From NCBI RefSeq assembly GCF_003252725.1, contig NZ_QEPO01000002.1:1-64000 (forward strand): a stretch of 64,000 nucleotides of DNA, in the 5' to 3' direction. Of this stretch, positions 33,250 through 43,900 are shown piece by piece. A program made the translations under genes and the position numbers. The notes beneath the pieces were generated by a model. The model saw nothing but the letters and a program-made list of their open reading frames with translations, searched no databases and was not told the origin of the DNA. Origin of the DNA: Haemophilus parainfluenzae (GTDB lineage: Bacteria; Pseudomonadota; Gammaproteobacteria; Enterobacterales; Pasteurellaceae). Within the stretch, counting starts at the first letter, position 1; each line of letters opens with the position of its first letter.

Positions 33250-33327
33250 GTTAGTCGGGGTGCCTCTATTAATGGCTGAGAAACACCCGTGAACCTGAAA
33301 CAGATAATGCTGGCGTAGGAAACTAAT
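33250..33327 (+). promoter_or_regulatory. TPP riboswitch (THI element)
   Basis: This RNA senses thiamine pyrophosphate. The conserved blocks are all present in order: TCGGGGTGCC, GGCTGAGAAACACCCGTGAACCTGA (here split: GGCTGAGAAA, ACCCGTGAACCTGA), CAGATAATGC and TGGCGTAGGAA. The P1 helix is GTTAGT (33250-33255) with ACTAAT (33322-33327). There is no terminator between it and thiB, while an AAGGAG ribosome site lies at 33360-33365. Control is therefore probably at translation initiation, as usual for gammaproteobacterial thi genes. Confidence 0.96.
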
Positions 33328-33373
33328 TATCTCATTATGCTGTTTCGTTATGCAAAAATAAGGAGAACGCATA

Positions 33374-34372
33374 ATGAACAAAACACTTCCCATTTTAACC
33401 GCACTTTTTACCGCTTCTGCTCTCGCACAAGCTGCACCTCAAACATTAGATGTTTATACTTATGATTCATTTAGTGCTGATTGGAGTGCCGGACCAAAAG
33501 TTAAAGCAGCTTTTGAACAACAATTCCCACAATGTAAGCTGAATTATGTAGCTTTTGACAATAACGGCACCTTGTTTAACCGTGTTCGTCTAGAAGGTAA
33601 AAAAATTAAGGCGGATGTCGTGCTCGGTTTAGATAGTTATCAAATTGAGGATGCACAAAAACTCAATATTTTTGAGCCAAATAAAGTGGATTTAAGCCAG
33701 TTACGTTTACCAATTAAATGGGAAAATCACACGTTCTTACCATTTGATTATGCGCAATATGCGTTTATTTATGATAAAAATAAACTGGCTAATCCACCAA
33801 AGAGCTTAAAAGAATTAGTTGAGCGTCAAGATCTTAAAGTGTTATATCAAGATCCACGTACAAGCAGTATTGGACGTGGTTTATTACTTTGGATGAATGT
33901 AGTTTATCCAGAAGCAGATGTCGCAAATGCCTGGAAGACCCTTTCTAAACATACGGTCACGGTCACCAAAGGTTGGACTGAGTCTTATGGGGCCTTCTTA
34001 AAAGGCGAAGGGGATGTGGTTTTAAGCGTCAATACTTCACCGATTTACCATATTCTTTCTGAACAAAAAGACAATTATGTGGCAACGGAATTTGCAGAGG
34101 GTAGCGTATTACAAGTTGAAGTGGCAGCAAAAGTCGCTAACCGTAATAATGCCTGTGCGGATGAATTTTTAGGCTTCCTACTTTCACCGCAAGCTCAAGC
34201 GGATATTGCTAAAAATAATGTCATGTTACCCGTGGTAGAGACCAATATCGAAAGTCACATTGATGCGCTTAATTCTCGCGCAAAATCAATGCGTATTTTA
34301 GATACCACAACGGTAACAAGTGAGCAGCTGAAAGGCTGGATCAATCAATGGCAAAAAGCTTTATCTAAGTAG
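33374..34372 (+). CDS. thiB: Thiamine ABC transporter, periplasmic binding protein
   Basis: ThiB captures thiamine and its phosphates in the periplasm for ThiPQ. The 332-residue precursor has a signal peptide cut after LAQA. The mature protein shows the family's TLDVYTYDSFSADWSAGPKVK start, the GLDSYQIEDAQ region and SIGRGLLLWM. It lies under a TPP riboswitch and is followed 5 bases later by thiP. Part of the signal peptide (TALF) is encoded by a reverse USS. Confidence 0.96.
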   Translation: MNKTLPILTALFTASALAQAAPQTLDVYTYDSFSADWSAGPKVKAAFEQQFPQCKLNYVAFDNNGTLFNRVRLEGKKIKADVVLGLDSYQIEDAQKLNIFEPNKVDLSQLRLPIKWENHTFLPFDYAQYAFIYDKNKLANPPKSLKELVERQDLKVLYQDPRTSSIGRGLLLWMNVVYPEADVANAWKTLSKHTVTVTKGWTESYGAFLKGEGDVVLSVNTSPIYHILSEQKDNYVATEFAEGSVLQVEVAAKVANRNNACADEFLGFLLSPQAQADIAKNNVMLPVVETNIESHIDALNSRAKSMRILDTTTVTSEQLKGWINQWQKALSK

Positions 34373-34377
34373 TATTA

Positions 34378-35982
34378 ATGAGCTTATTGCAACATCCGCA
34401 TTTTCGTCCACGCCATTATTTGGGCGGAAGTGCGGTCATTTTTTTCATTGTTTTACTCTATGGATTTTCACTTTCTGCTGTTTTTTCAGTTGGAAGTGAT
34501 TATGCCTTATCTGATTTCTTAAAAGACGATTATTTGCATCAAGTTATCGCCTTTAGTGTCGGTCAGGCATTATTATCTGCCTTGCTTTCTAGCATAATTG
34601 GTATGTTATTTGCGCGTGCTTTTTTCTATTTAGATTTCAAAGGCAAATCGCTCATTTTACGCATTTTTTCCCTCACCTTTGTTTTGCCAGCATTACTGGC
34701 TATTTTCGGTTTGATTGGGATTTATGGCACGGCAGGTTGGCTAACACAAGTGCTACAAACCTTAGGTATTTCGTGGAAACCCTCCATTTATGGTTTAAGC
34801 GGCATTCTCATTGCCCATTTATTTTTTAATATTCCCTTAGCTGCCCGAATGAGTTTACAGGCTTTGCAAAGTGTACCGACCGAACAGCATCAACTCGCGG
34901 CACAATTGAATATCAAAGGTTTCACATTTTTTCATTTAATTGAATGGCCTTATTTGAAAAGCCAAATAGTCTCTGCCTTTGTGCTGATTTTTATGCTATG
35001 TTTCACCAGTTTTACGATAGTGTTGGCACTGGGTGGCGGGCCACAAAATAGCACGCTAGAAGTTGCGATTTACCAAGCCATTTTCTTTGAATTTGATTTA
35101 CCCAAAGCCGCACTTTTTGCGCTTGTGCAATTTGCGTTTTGTTTTGCGTTATTTTCACTTTCACAATATTGGGCAAAAGCACCTGAAACGCAGATTTCAC
35201 AACGTTATCGCTGGGTTTTGCCTTCTTCAAGTGCGGTCAAGTTTGGACATGTTTTTGTCTTATTCTCGGTGTGCTTATTTATTCTAACTCCCTTATTCAA
35301 TATTGTTTTTCAAGGTTTATCTGCAACTCAATTATTTGGCTATTGGCAAAATCCACAATTATGGAAAGCGCTTGCTTATTCATTAACCATGGCTCCGACT
35401 GCAGGGATTTTATCGGTATTATTTGGATTTTTCTTATTATTGCTTTCACGGCAACTACAATGGTTATATCACCCCAAATTAGCCCACTTAATTTTAACGG
35501 GGGGCATGATGATTTTAGCCATTCCGACGATTGTTTTAGCAGTCGGCTTATTCCTTTGGTTACAAGATATTGATTTTTCAGCAGGGCATTTGTTTGTAGT
35601 GGTATCGGTTTGCAATGCCTTGGCTGCCTTGCCATTTGTGATCAAAATTCTCAATTCACCAATGAATCAATCGATGCAATATTATGAAAAACTCTGTTTA
35701 TCGCTGAATATTACAGGCTGGCAGCGTTTTCGTTTAATTGAATATCCGCTACTAAAAGCCCCGTTGAAATATGCCTTGGCGCTCGCAACGACTTTATCAC
35801 TCGGTGATTTTACAGCGATAGCCTTATTTGGTAGCCCTGATTTTACTTCTTTGCCTCATTTGCTTTATCAACAAATCGGGCAATATCGAAGCCAAGAAGC
35901 GGCAGTGACGGCATTGATTTTATTGGGCTTATGTTTAGGTTTATTTATGTTTATTGAAGGGCAGAAGGAACAACATGATTAA
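34378..35982 (+). CDS. thiP: Thiamine ABC transporter permease
   Basis: ThiP is the double-length membrane component of the thiamine importer. The 534-residue protein is two fused permease units with about twelve membrane segments, each unit ending in an EAA-type loop ([18 protein letters not shown] near 162-180, and a second around [17 protein letters not shown] near 440-457). It overlaps thiQ by 8 bases. Three USS are read in frame; the one near the start encodes GSAVIFF inside the first membrane segment. Confidence 0.95.
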   Translation: MSLLQHPHFRPRHYLGGSAVIFFIVLLYGFSLSAVFSVGSDYALSDFLKDDYLHQVIAFSVGQALLSALLSSIIGMLFARAFFYLDFKGKSLILRIFSLTFVLPALLAIFGLIGIYGTAGWLTQVLQTLGISWKPSIYGLSGILIAHLFFNIPLAARMSLQALQSVPTEQHQLAAQLNIKGFTFFHLIEWPYLKSQIVSAFVLIFMLCFTSFTIVLALGGGPQNSTLEVAIYQAIFFEFDLPKAALFALVQFAFCFALFSLSQYWAKAPETQISQRYRWVLPSSSAVKFGHVFVLFSVCLFILTPLFNIVFQGLSATQLFGYWQNPQLWKALAYSLTMAPTAGILSVLFGFFLLLLSRQLQWLYHPKLAHLILTGGMMILAIPTIVLAVGLFLWLQDIDFSAGHLFVVVSVCNALAALPFVIKILNSPMNQSMQYYEKLCLSLNITGWQRFRLIEYPLLKAPLKYALALATTLSLGDFTAIALFGSPDFTSLPHLLYQQIGQYRSQEAAVTALILLGLCLGLFMFIEGQKEQHD

Positions 35983-36604
35983 ATTAAATAATGTGGTCTT
36001 CAATTATCAATCCATGCCGATGGTGTTTGATTTACAGATTCAAGCACAAGAAAAAGTCGCCATCATTGGTGAAAGTGGTGCAGGAAAAAGTACCTTACTG
36101 AATTTAATTGCCGGCTTTGAATATGCCGATAGTGGGGAGATTTGGCTCAATGGTGAAAATCATACCAAAACAGCACCTTTTGAACGCCCGGTTTCCATGC
36201 TGTTTCAGGAAAACAATCTCTTTACTCATCTTTCCCTAGAAGAGAATATCGCTTTAGGTTTAAAACCGAATTTAGCTTTAAATGCAGAAGAAAAAGCACT
36301 TGTAGAACAAGCTGCAAATGCGGTCAATTTACAGGATTTTTTAACGAGAAAACCGACCGCACTTTCAGGCGGGCAAAAACAGCGTGTGGCATTGGCGCGC
36401 TGTTTGCTACGAGATAAACCCATTTTATTATTGGATGAGCCTTTTTCAGCTCTTGATCCTAAATTACGCATTGAAATGCAGGATTTAATGGATCAATTAT
36501 GTGAAGAGAAAAAGCTCACCATGTTATTGGTGACACATCAACCCAAAGAAATTGAACGGCATATTGATCGAGTGATTGAAATTCATCAAGGAAAAGTGAT
36601 CTGA
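35975..36604 (+). CDS. thiQ: Thiamine ABC transporter ATPase
   Basis: ThiQ powers thiamine import. I start at the ATG at 35975 (MIKLNNVVF), preceded by GAAGGAA and overlapping the thiP stop by 8 bases; the frame is open seven codons further but without homology. The 209-residue protein has Walker [10 protein letters not shown], the signature [16 protein letters not shown], Walker [13 protein letters not shown] and the switch histidine in LLVTHQPKE. No regulatory tail is present, typical of ThiQ. Confidence 0.96.
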   Translation: MIKLNNVVFNYQSMPMVFDLQIQAQEKVAIIGESGAGKSTLLNLIAGFEYADSGEIWLNGENHTKTAPFERPVSMLFQENNLFTHLSLEENIALGLKPNLALNAEEKALVEQAANAVNLQDFLTRKPTALSGGQKQRVALARCLLRDKPILLLDEPFSALDPKLRIEMQDLMDQLCEEKKLTMLLVTHQPKEIERHIDRVIEIHQGKVI

Positions 36605-36677
36605 TCTCTTTTTATCATATTGCAGAGTAATATGCTCAACTTAATAAAAGCGACATAGCTTAAACGAGGAAAATATA

Positions 36678-37694
36678 ATGACCACAACAAATGTAGTACA
36701 GCTTTCATCTATTACGCCCCATCCATCAGTAGAGTATTGGTCTGTTTGTAAAGTCGAAGCGCTATTTGAAACCCCTTTTTTAGAATTAGTCTATCGTGCA
36801 GCTCAAGTGCATCGAGAGCATTTCAACCCTGGCGCAATACAGTTATCAACCTTGATGTCGATTAAAACGGGTGGTTGTCCAGAGGATTGTGGCTATTGTC
36901 CTCAATCAGCGCGTTATCAAACAGGTGTACAAAATCAGCAGATCTTGGATATTGATGAAATTGTCGAAAAAGCCAAAATTGCTAAAGCACGTGGTGCAGG
37001 ACGTTTTTGTATGGGCGCGGCATGGCGTGGTCCTAAGCCTAAAGATATGGAAAAAGTGACGGCGATTATTCGTGCGGTAAAAGATATTGGCTTAGAAACG
37101 TGTGGTACTTTTGGTTTGTTGCAAGATGGTATGGCGGAAGAGTTAAAAGATGCAGGATTGGATTATTACAACCACAATCTAGATACCGCGCCAGAGAATT
37201 ATCACAATGTCATTGGTACGCGTCGTTTTGATGATCGTTTAAGTACATTAGGAAAAGTGCGTCATGCCGGTTTAAAAGTTTGCTGTGGTGGTATTGTGGG
37301 TATGAATGAAACCCGTAAAGAGCGAGCTGGTTTAATTGCAAGTTTGGCAAATCTTGATCCTCAGCCGGAGTCAGTGCCGATTAACCAATTAGTGAAAGTG
37401 GAAGGCACGCCAATGGCTGATGCAGCTGATTTAGATTGGACAGAATTTGTTCGCACTATTGCGGTGGCGCGTATTACTATGCCAAAAAGTTATGTTCGCC
37501 TTTCTGCAGGTCGTCAAGGCATGAGTGAAGAAATGCAAGCGATGTGCTTTATGGCTGGCGCAAATTCCATTTTCTATGGTGACAAGTTGTTAGTGACAGG
37601 CAACCCAGAAGAAGATGGCGATCAGCTTCTTATGGCAAAATTGGATCTTGAGCCTGAAACGGAAGAAAATAGAAAACCACTCGACAGAAATTAG
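36678..37694 (+). CDS. bioB: Biotin synthase
   Basis: BioB is the radical-SAM enzyme that inserts sulfur into dethiobiotin. The 338-residue product has the CxxxCxxC cluster motif in [18 protein letters not shown]. The further conserved blocks are [32 protein letters not shown] and [10 protein letters not shown], which include cysteines of the second [2Fe-2S] cluster. The ribosome site AACGAGGA lies before the ATG. It follows thiQ by 73 bases with no clear terminator, so read-through from the thiamine operon is possible. No other bio genes are nearby. Confidence 0.97.
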   Translation: MTTTNVVQLSSITPHPSVEYWSVCKVEALFETPFLELVYRAAQVHREHFNPGAIQLSTLMSIKTGGCPEDCGYCPQSARYQTGVQNQQILDIDEIVEKAKIAKARGAGRFCMGAAWRGPKPKDMEKVTAIIRAVKDIGLETCGTFGLLQDGMAEELKDAGLDYYNHNLDTAPENYHNVIGTRRFDDRLSTLGKVRHAGLKVCCGGIVGMNETRKERAGLIASLANLDPQPESVPINQLVKVEGTPMADAADLDWTEFVRTIAVARITMPKSYVRLSAGRQGMSEEMQAMCFMAGANSIFYGDKLLVTGNPEEDGDQLLMAKLDLEPETEENRKPLDRN

Positions 37695-37699
37695 TCATA

Positions 37700-37734
37700 A
37701 AAAAAGAGCGGTGAAATTCACCGCACTTTTTATT
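37700..37734. terminator. Bidirectional terminator bioB/suhB (USS-like pair)
   Basis: AAAGAGCGGTGAA pairs with TTCACCGCACTTT with one mismatch, flanked by A and T runs. The right arm holds a full reverse USS core; the left arm differs at one base (GAGCGGT for GTGCGGT). Confidence 0.82.
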
Positions 37735-37739
37735 GGGAC

Positions 37740-38540
37740 TTACTTAACTTGTTCGGTTAAGCAAGGCTGAATTTTATTTAGCATTTCTTTTAAAATACGC
37801 GCTGGTGCAGCCACGATATTGCCTGAGCGTAAATAGCCGTGACCCGCATTGAAATCACACACTAAACCGCCTGCTTCACGCACGATTAAATCACCCGCTG
37901 CGCAATCCCAAGGTTTTAAGCCCATTTCGAAATAACCGTCAATGCGACCAGAAGCTACATAGCAAAGGTCTAATGCGGCAGAACCTGTACGACGAAAATC
38001 TGCTGCTTCATCAATTAAATTATTCATGATAGCAAATTGAGTTGGCATTAAGCTTGGTTGTTTGAATGGAAAACCGGTGGCTAAAATCGCCCCGTTAAGT
38101 TCATTTTGGCTATCTACACGTAAACGCACTTCATTTAATTTTGCGCCTTCACCACGCACAGCAGTGAATAATTCATTACGAATAGGATCGTAAACCACAC
38201 CCACTTCGGTACGGTTTTTTACACGGATAGCAATAGAAACTGAGAAATGTGGCAAACCTTTTACAAAGTTGGTTGTGCCATCTAGTGGATCAATTACCCA
38301 TTGAATATCACTGTCTTTGCCTTCTAATGCACCACGCTCTTCACTGATAATTGTGTGATCAGGATAAGATTTTTGAATGATTTCAATGATCTCAGCTTCA
38401 GCGGCTTTATCGACGCTAGTCACATAATCATTAATACCTTTTTTACTTGTTTGGATGTCATCACGGCGCTCATAGTTTTTAGCAATCACGTTGCCCGCTT
38501 TTCGTGCCGCACGAATAGCGATATTTAACATTGGATTCAT
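37740..38540 (-). CDS. suhB: Inositol-1-monophosphatase family protein SuhB
   Basis: SuhB dephosphorylates inositol monophosphates in vitro and in E. coli also works in rRNA antitermination. The 266-residue protein has the metal-site motifs of the family: the EERG glutamate in TIISEERGA, WVIDPLDGTTNFVKGLPHFSVSIA (two parts: WVIDPLDGTTNF and LPHFSVSIA), and the second signature WDCAAGDLIVREAGG. A TATAAT box (plus-strand ATTATA at 38581-38586) lies about 40 bases before the ATG. Confidence 0.96.
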   Translation of the reverse strand: MNPMLNIAIRAARKAGNVIAKNYERRDDIQTSKKGINDYVTSVDKAAEAEIIEIIQKSYPDHTIISEERGALEGKDSDIQWVIDPLDGTTNFVKGLPHFSVSIAIRVKNRTEVGVVYDPIRNELFTAVRGEGAKLNEVRLRVDSQNELNGAILATGFPFKQPSLMPTQFAIMNNLIDEAADFRRTGSAALDLCYVASGRIDGYFEMGLKPWDCAAGDLIVREAGGLVCDFNAGHGYLRSGNIVAAPARILKEMLNKIQPCLTEQVK

Positions 38541-38652
38541 ATTTCCACCAGATTTTAAAGAACAGATAAATAGGTCGCCTATTATAAGGGAGTTTTAGTA
38601 AATAGCCAGTTGAAAATGTTTAATTCACGGTTTTTCCCGTTTTTTAAAGGAA

Positions 38653-38674
38653 ATTTGCGATCAGTATCGCAAAA
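38653..38674 (+). promoter_or_regulatory. CRP-S (competence regulatory) site of comNOPQ
   Basis: The 22-base site has core TGCGA-TCAGTA-TCGCA flanked by TT and AA. The C and G in place of TGTGA/TCACA are the defining feature of CRP-S sites, which need both CRP and Sxy (TfoX) and control competence genes in Pasteurellaceae. It is centred at 38663.5, about 41 bases before a probable transcription start near 38705, as expected for a class II position. It lies 67 bases before comN. Confidence 0.9.
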
Positions 38675-38740
38675 ATAACGTAGCAAATTTGGCTTTCTTC
38701 TAAAGGAATTTTAAAGTGCGGTCAAAAAAGAAGGCATTTT

Positions 38741-39259
38741 ATGTATAAAGGGATAACTTTATTAGAAACCTTGATTACGTTATTTATTTTAAGTGTAACG
38801 TTGGCGTTTGCATTGCCTAAATGGCAGAAAAATGATCCCAAATATTTTCTCGAAAAAGAGCAACAACAGCTTTATTTTTTCTTACGTAATATTCAAGCGA
38901 GGGCAGAAAACTCATCTTCGATTTGGTTTATTTTGGCCAATCAAGATAGGGCAAATCAACGTTGGTGTATTACTGCTCAAGTAAAAAACGATCATTTTTG
39001 CGATTGTTTTCATCCCCAGAATTGCCCTAAAAACCTTTATGCGCATTTTTACTATCCTTATTTTGAAAGGAAAACGATGCTTATTGGCCCCAAACTATAT
39101 CCGTCTGAAGTGGCGGTGAAATTTAATGGAGCCAGAAATACCATGGAAACGAATTGTTTTATGTTACAGGCTGAAGAGCATCGTACATTGTTCTCTTTTT
39201 TCAATGTCGGCAGTATTAAATTAAAGTCTGATCAAGCGGCGAGTGCATGTACAAGATGA
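38741..39259 (+). CDS. comN: Competence pseudopilin ComN
   Basis: The first of four small pilin-like genes needed for DNA uptake in Haemophilus. The 172-residue protein starts MYKGITLLETLITLF: prepilin peptidase would cut after G4 and E5 of the mature form is present, followed by a hydrophobic helix to about residue 25. The mature part has six cysteines, including CDCFHPQNC. It is under a CRP-S site, and its stop overlaps the comO start (ATGA). A USS lies in the leader. The name follows the H. influenzae comNOPQ-recC order. Confidence 0.9.
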   Translation: MYKGITLLETLITLFILSVTLAFALPKWQKNDPKYFLEKEQQQLYFFLRNIQARAENSSSIWFILANQDRANQRWCITAQVKNDHFCDCFHPQNCPKNLYAHFYYPYFERKTMLIGPKLYPSEVAVKFNGARNTMETNCFMLQAEEHRTLFSFFNVGSIKLKSDQAASACTR

Positions 39260-39972
39260 AACCATTAAAAGGCGAAACATTGGTGAGTTTGTTGATTTCA
39301 CTTGGCTTATCCGCTTTATTATTGCTATTGGTTGCACAGTTTTATGCCCAAACTCAACAGCAAAATCAGCGTTTAATGTTACAACTCAAATTACAAGCGG
39401 AATTACAACGCACAATTCAACTCATCGGGAAAGATCTGCGTCGCGTAGGCTTTCGAGCCGCAAACCAAAAACTCATTGAAGATAATCTGGCTTTATTTGA
39501 ATTAGACGAAAAGGGCACTGCAATAACCATTGCTCAAGCAGATAATGCCCCGTCAAATAGTTGTGTTTTATTTTTTTATGATTTGAATAGCAATGGTTGT
39601 ATTGGTGAAAAATACACAAAAAATACCTGCGTAAATGGCGTTAAAAATGTGGCAAAAAATATTGAAAAGGAGCTATTTGGTTACAAACTTAATGGAAAAA
39701 TGATCGAAACCAAACAAACTTATAAAAATGCGGTAAATGCGGATTGTCGCTCAGCAGAGTGTCAGAGAGCCTTAGCGCAATCTGCTTGTAACGCTGGTGG
39801 TGGATGGACTGATTTATTGGATGAAAAAGAGTTTGAGATTTCTCAATTACGTTTTGATTGGTTAAAGGCAAGGAAAGGGATTGAAATCAAACTCGCGGGA
39901 AATCTTGCAACACATAAGCATATTCAATATGAAACTTCGCTTGTGGTGCCTTTATTAAATCAAGAAGAATGA
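39256..39972 (+). CDS. comO: Competence pseudopilin ComO
   Basis: A pilin-like protein of 238 residues if started at the ATG at 39256, which overlaps the comN stop as ATGA; another ATG nine bases earlier is in frame. The start MKPLKGETLVSLLISLG gives a prepilin cut after KG. The next residue is Glu, and position +5 is Ser in place of the usual Glu. The body resembles PilW-type minor pilins (QRTIQLIGKDLRRVGFR) and has seven or so cysteines. It overlaps comP by 4 bases. Confidence 0.88.
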   Translation: MKPLKGETLVSLLISLGLSALLLLLVAQFYAQTQQQNQRLMLQLKLQAELQRTIQLIGKDLRRVGFRAANQKLIEDNLALFELDEKGTAITIAQADNAPSNSCVLFFYDLNSNGCIGEKYTKNTCVNGVKNVAKNIEKELFGYKLNGKMIETKQTYKNAVNADCRSAECQRALAQSACNAGGGWTDLLDEKEFEISQLRFDWLKARKGIEIKLAGNLATHKHIQYETSLVVPLLNQEE

Positions 39973-40655
39973 TGATGAAAAAAGGGATTGTGACACTGAC
40001 GGCACTGATTTTACTTTCAGGCTTATTGGCGCTGATCTTATTATTTGATGAACAGATCTTTGCATTTTTTCGATCTCAAATGAGTCAGCGGAAATATTAT
40101 GTAGAACAAGGCCAGGCGTTACAGAAAATCAGTCAGCAACAACAAACGCATATTTGCCAAAACTTGCCTGTAAATGGTGCTGAAAAAGTGAAACAAGTCT
40201 TTTTCGAGTCTAATTGGGCAGAGGATAAAGTGTACTATTCTGTTTGGTGTAAACGAGCAGAGTTATTTAAGAAATCGCCCACAAAAGGCATTAATGAAAA
40301 TATGCTACGAGATTTTATTTCCAGCGAAAAACAAGCTGATTTTCAACCGCACTTTGTGAAAGTAGATACTACTTTAACTGTTCAAAAAACACCGCAAGTA
40401 TATTGGATAACACAAAGCCAATTAGAAATTAAAGGGAATGTGAGTGGCATTTTGTTAGCAGAAGGGGATTTAACTTTAACAGGTAAAGGGCGAATTAGTG
40501 GAGCAGTGATTACAGGTGGTTCGCTTAAGTTAGAGGAGGGAGCGACGGTGGCTTATGGTAAAGCCGTGGTGACAAAACTCGTACAAGAATATAGCCAATG
40601 GCGTTTGGTGGATAAAAGTTGGAGTGATTTAAGTGCGCAAGATCAAAGTGAATAA
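39969..40655 (+). CDS. comP: Competence pseudopilin-like protein ComP
   Basis: The 228-residue protein begins MMMKKGIVTLTALILLSG, a short basic leader with KKG before a long hydrophobic helix. It lacks Glu at +5, as in PilX-type minor pilins. The C-terminal half (LEIKGNVSGILLAEGDLTLTGKG) has a repeated glycine-strand pattern like a small beta-solenoid or polymer-forming cytoskeletal motif, which is unusual for a pilin. It overlaps both neighbours (4 bases with comO, 23 with comQ). Confidence 0.86.
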   Translation: MMMKKGIVTLTALILLSGLLALILLFDEQIFAFFRSQMSQRKYYVEQGQALQKISQQQQTHICQNLPVNGAEKVKQVFFESNWAEDKVYYSVWCKRAELFKKSPTKGINENMLRDFISSEKQADFQPHFVKVDTTLTVQKTPQVYWITQSQLEIKGNVSGILLAEGDLTLTGKGRISGAVITGGSLKLEEGATVAYGKAVVTKLVQEYSQWRLVDKSWSDLSAQDQSE

Positions 40656-40935
40656 TGGTATGTCGTTAATGTCACTTTTATTAGCCTTATCGATTTTCAG
40701 CGGATTATTTTTGATCTTTAACCGATGGACGAGTGAGCAACGGAAAAGTGCGGTCAGAATTTTTCAAGAATTTCAGGCGATTCAAATTGCTGAAAATCAG
40801 GCTCAACGTCAGTTTTTAGGCTTGTCTTGTGAAAATAGCGTAGAACAAAATGGTATTCAATTTGCAATTCAATGCAGTCATCATCAAGTGAATATACGCT
40901 ATCCTCAAGGTGAATTTTTATTGAAAACCGAGTAA
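40633..40935 (+). CDS. comQ: Competence pseudopilin ComQ
   Basis: A 100-residue pilin-like protein read from a GTG at 40633 inside the end of comP; a second GTG at 40648 would also serve and leaves a shorter leader. The prepilin cut would follow NNG, before MSLMSLLLALSIFSGLF. Mature length is about 90 residues with two cysteines. It resembles PilV/GspI-like minor pilins only in the N-terminal helix. recC follows 37 bases later, so recombination and uptake genes may share transcripts. Confidence 0.82.
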   Translation: MRKIKVNNGMSLMSLLLALSIFSGLFLIFNRWTSEQRKSAVRIFQEFQAIQIAENQAQRQFLGLSCENSVEQNGIQFAIQCSHHQVNIRYPQGEFLLKTE

Positions 40936-40972
40936 AATAACGCATTGTTTTTGCTTTCAAAAGGGCGTTACT

Positions 40973-43900
40973 TTGTTCGTTACTTATTATTCAAACCAAC
41001 CGGAAATTCAAAAGGATATTTTAGTTTCGCTGTTGGAAAATTTACCGCAACATGATCCATTTCAGTCTGACATTGTGTTGGTGCAAAGTCCGGGTATGGC
41101 ACAATGGTTACAAATGGAAATTGCTAAAAAACGCGGCGTTGCAGCGAATTTCCAATTCCCCATGCCTTCCAGTTTTATTTGGAAACTTTACGCTGATAAT
41201 TTGCCGAATGTTTCCACGCAAAACCCTTTTGAAAAAGATTCAACGTTATGGCGATTAATGCGATTAATCCCTACTTTTTTACAGCAAAAAGAATTTGAAC
41301 CATTAAAAAAATATTTAGCGTCTTCACCTGCATCAGAACAGCAAAAACTTTATCAATTAAGCCTAAAAGTTGCCGATTTATTTGACCAATATCTCGTCTA
41401 TCGCCCTGAATGGATTGCCGCATGGGAAGAAAATAACAATGAAAAAATCTTGGCTCAAATTAATCAGCAAAAGCAGGGCCTTTCGGCGTTAAATCCTACC
41501 TTTCTTTCTCAAATTAAAGACAATATTCATTGGCAGGGAATTTTATGGCGAGCCTTGGTGGATGATGTCCAACGTGATTTCGGTGGAAAAGCAAAGCATC
41601 GTGCTGCACTCAATCAACAATTTTTAGAGCTATGTCGTGATCCAAATGCGACACTCAACTTGCCGGAATGTATTTTTATTTTTGGTATTCCAGCATTGCC
41701 AACGGTTTATCTCAATATTTTCCAAGGTATTTCAGCTAAAACAGATGTACATTTATTCTTCAATAATCCATGTCAAGAATATTGGGGTGACTTGAGAGAT
41801 CTGAGTAAATCCTATTTATTAGAAAGACAGCGTTTCGTGCAAGAAAGCAACGATGCGAAGCCTTTAATTTCAGCCGAGCAAGTGTCATGGGAACCTGCCG
41901 ACCTTGATTACACTAATCAACAAGAAGAATTGTTCAACGGGAATCCGCTTTTAGCCTCTTGGGGAAAAATGGGACGGGATTTTCTCTACCAATTAGTGCG
42001 TGATGAAGAAAATATTCAAGCCATTTCCCGTGATTACTATGCAGAACTTTCCGAAAAAACATTGTTAGGGCAGATCCAAAATCAAATTTTGACGTTGAGT
42101 CATGGTACATTAAATGTCGCGAAAAATGACCGCTCTTTGGTGATGAAATCTTGTCATAGCGAGATGCGCGAAGTTGAAGTGCTACATGATTATTTGTTGG
42201 ATTTATTCAATCAGAATCAGCATAAACCAAAAGAAGAACAGATTACACCAAAAGATGTGGTGGTCATGGTGGCCGATGTTAATCAATACACGCCTTATAT
42301 TCAGGCTGTCTTTGGGGCGAATAGTGCGGATGCACCTGTTATTCCGTTCTCAATTTCTGACAGTAAATTGTCTGAAAGTGATGTGATCGTGTCGAGCTAT
42401 CTTTCCCTGTTAAATTTAAAAGAAAGTCAGTTTGGCGCGGAAGAAGTACTGGCTTTATTGGATATTCCCGCTATCCGTGAACGTTTTAATATTGCGCTTG
42501 CCGATCTCGAGCAAATCCGTGAATGGGTGAAAGAGGCGGGTATTCGCTTTGGCTTGGAAAAACAGCAGAATACATTAAATTTTAACGCGTGGCAGGCGGG
42601 GCTTGAACGTATGACTTTAGGTTATGCGATACGTGAAGAACAAGGCGTTTGGCAAGACAGCCTTGGACTTGATAGTAGCTATGGATTGAAAGGGCAGTTA
42701 GTCGGTGCGGTGAATCAATTTTTTACGGCTTTAAATAAATGGCATCAAGATTTGCAAAAGGCACACAATATTGAAAAATGGCGTGAAAAATTGACCGCAC
42801 TTTTGACGGATTTCTTTGTGCAAAATGAAGAAACTGCGGATACCTTGTTTTATATTCAGGATTGCATCAATACCTTTGCCGATGATTTGCAGACCGTCAA
42901 TTTTGAAGAAACCTTGCAAGTGGATGTCATTGCGGAAGTGATGTCTGCACGTTTAGAAGAAACGCCAAATAGCCTTCGTTTTTTAGCAGGAAAAGTGAAC
43001 TTCTGCACACTTTTACCTATGCGTTCCATTCCTTTCAAGGTAGTGTGTTTGCTCGGAATGAATGAAGCGGATTACCCACGCAGTCATACTCCAAATAGTT
43101 TTGACTTAATGCAATATCATCATCAAAAAGGCGATCGTGTTCGTCGAGATGATGACCGTTACTTATTTCTTGAGGCTTTGCTCGCCGCAAGATCCCATTT
43201 TTATGTGAGTTATGTGGGCTGTTCGATTATTGATAATCAACCCAAAGAGCCTTCAGTATTGGTGAGCCAGTTGCTTGATTATATTAATCATTATTCAGAC
43301 AATGGTTTGAGAATTGAACAACATCCAATGACGGCGTTTAGTCCAATCAATTTCCAAAATGAAGGGGAAATTAACCGCTCTTTTGCGAAAAAATGGTTGC
43401 CGATTGCCCAATTCCAAGAACGAAAATGTCATGAATTTGCTGTGCCGATGGGCGAAAATCAAGAGCCAATAACGGAAATTGAGCTCGATCGTTTTGTAAG
43501 TTTTGTTGAAAATCCTGTGAAATTCTTTTTTGAAAAGCAGCTTGGCGTGTATTTCCGAGATGAAGACGATCGCATTGAAGAAAGTGAAAACTTCACGTTA
43601 AATGGCTTGGAACATTATCGCATTAGTAATGAGTTATTGCATTTAGAGGAAGCGCAATTTAACGATTATTTTGACAAACAGCGAGTGAAAGGCATCATGC
43701 CACGCGGCGAGTTTGCGGAAGTATGTGCGCAATCCATTCGTGCTGATGTATTGGCTTTTAAAGAGAAAATTAAGGATTATTCTTCACCACACAGTGAGAG
43801 TGTCGATTTTGTGGTGGAAACGGCACAAGGCAATATTCGCTTGTTTGGTTATATGGAGCCATTATTTGGCGATGAAAATAAGATAATTGAATGGCGATTT

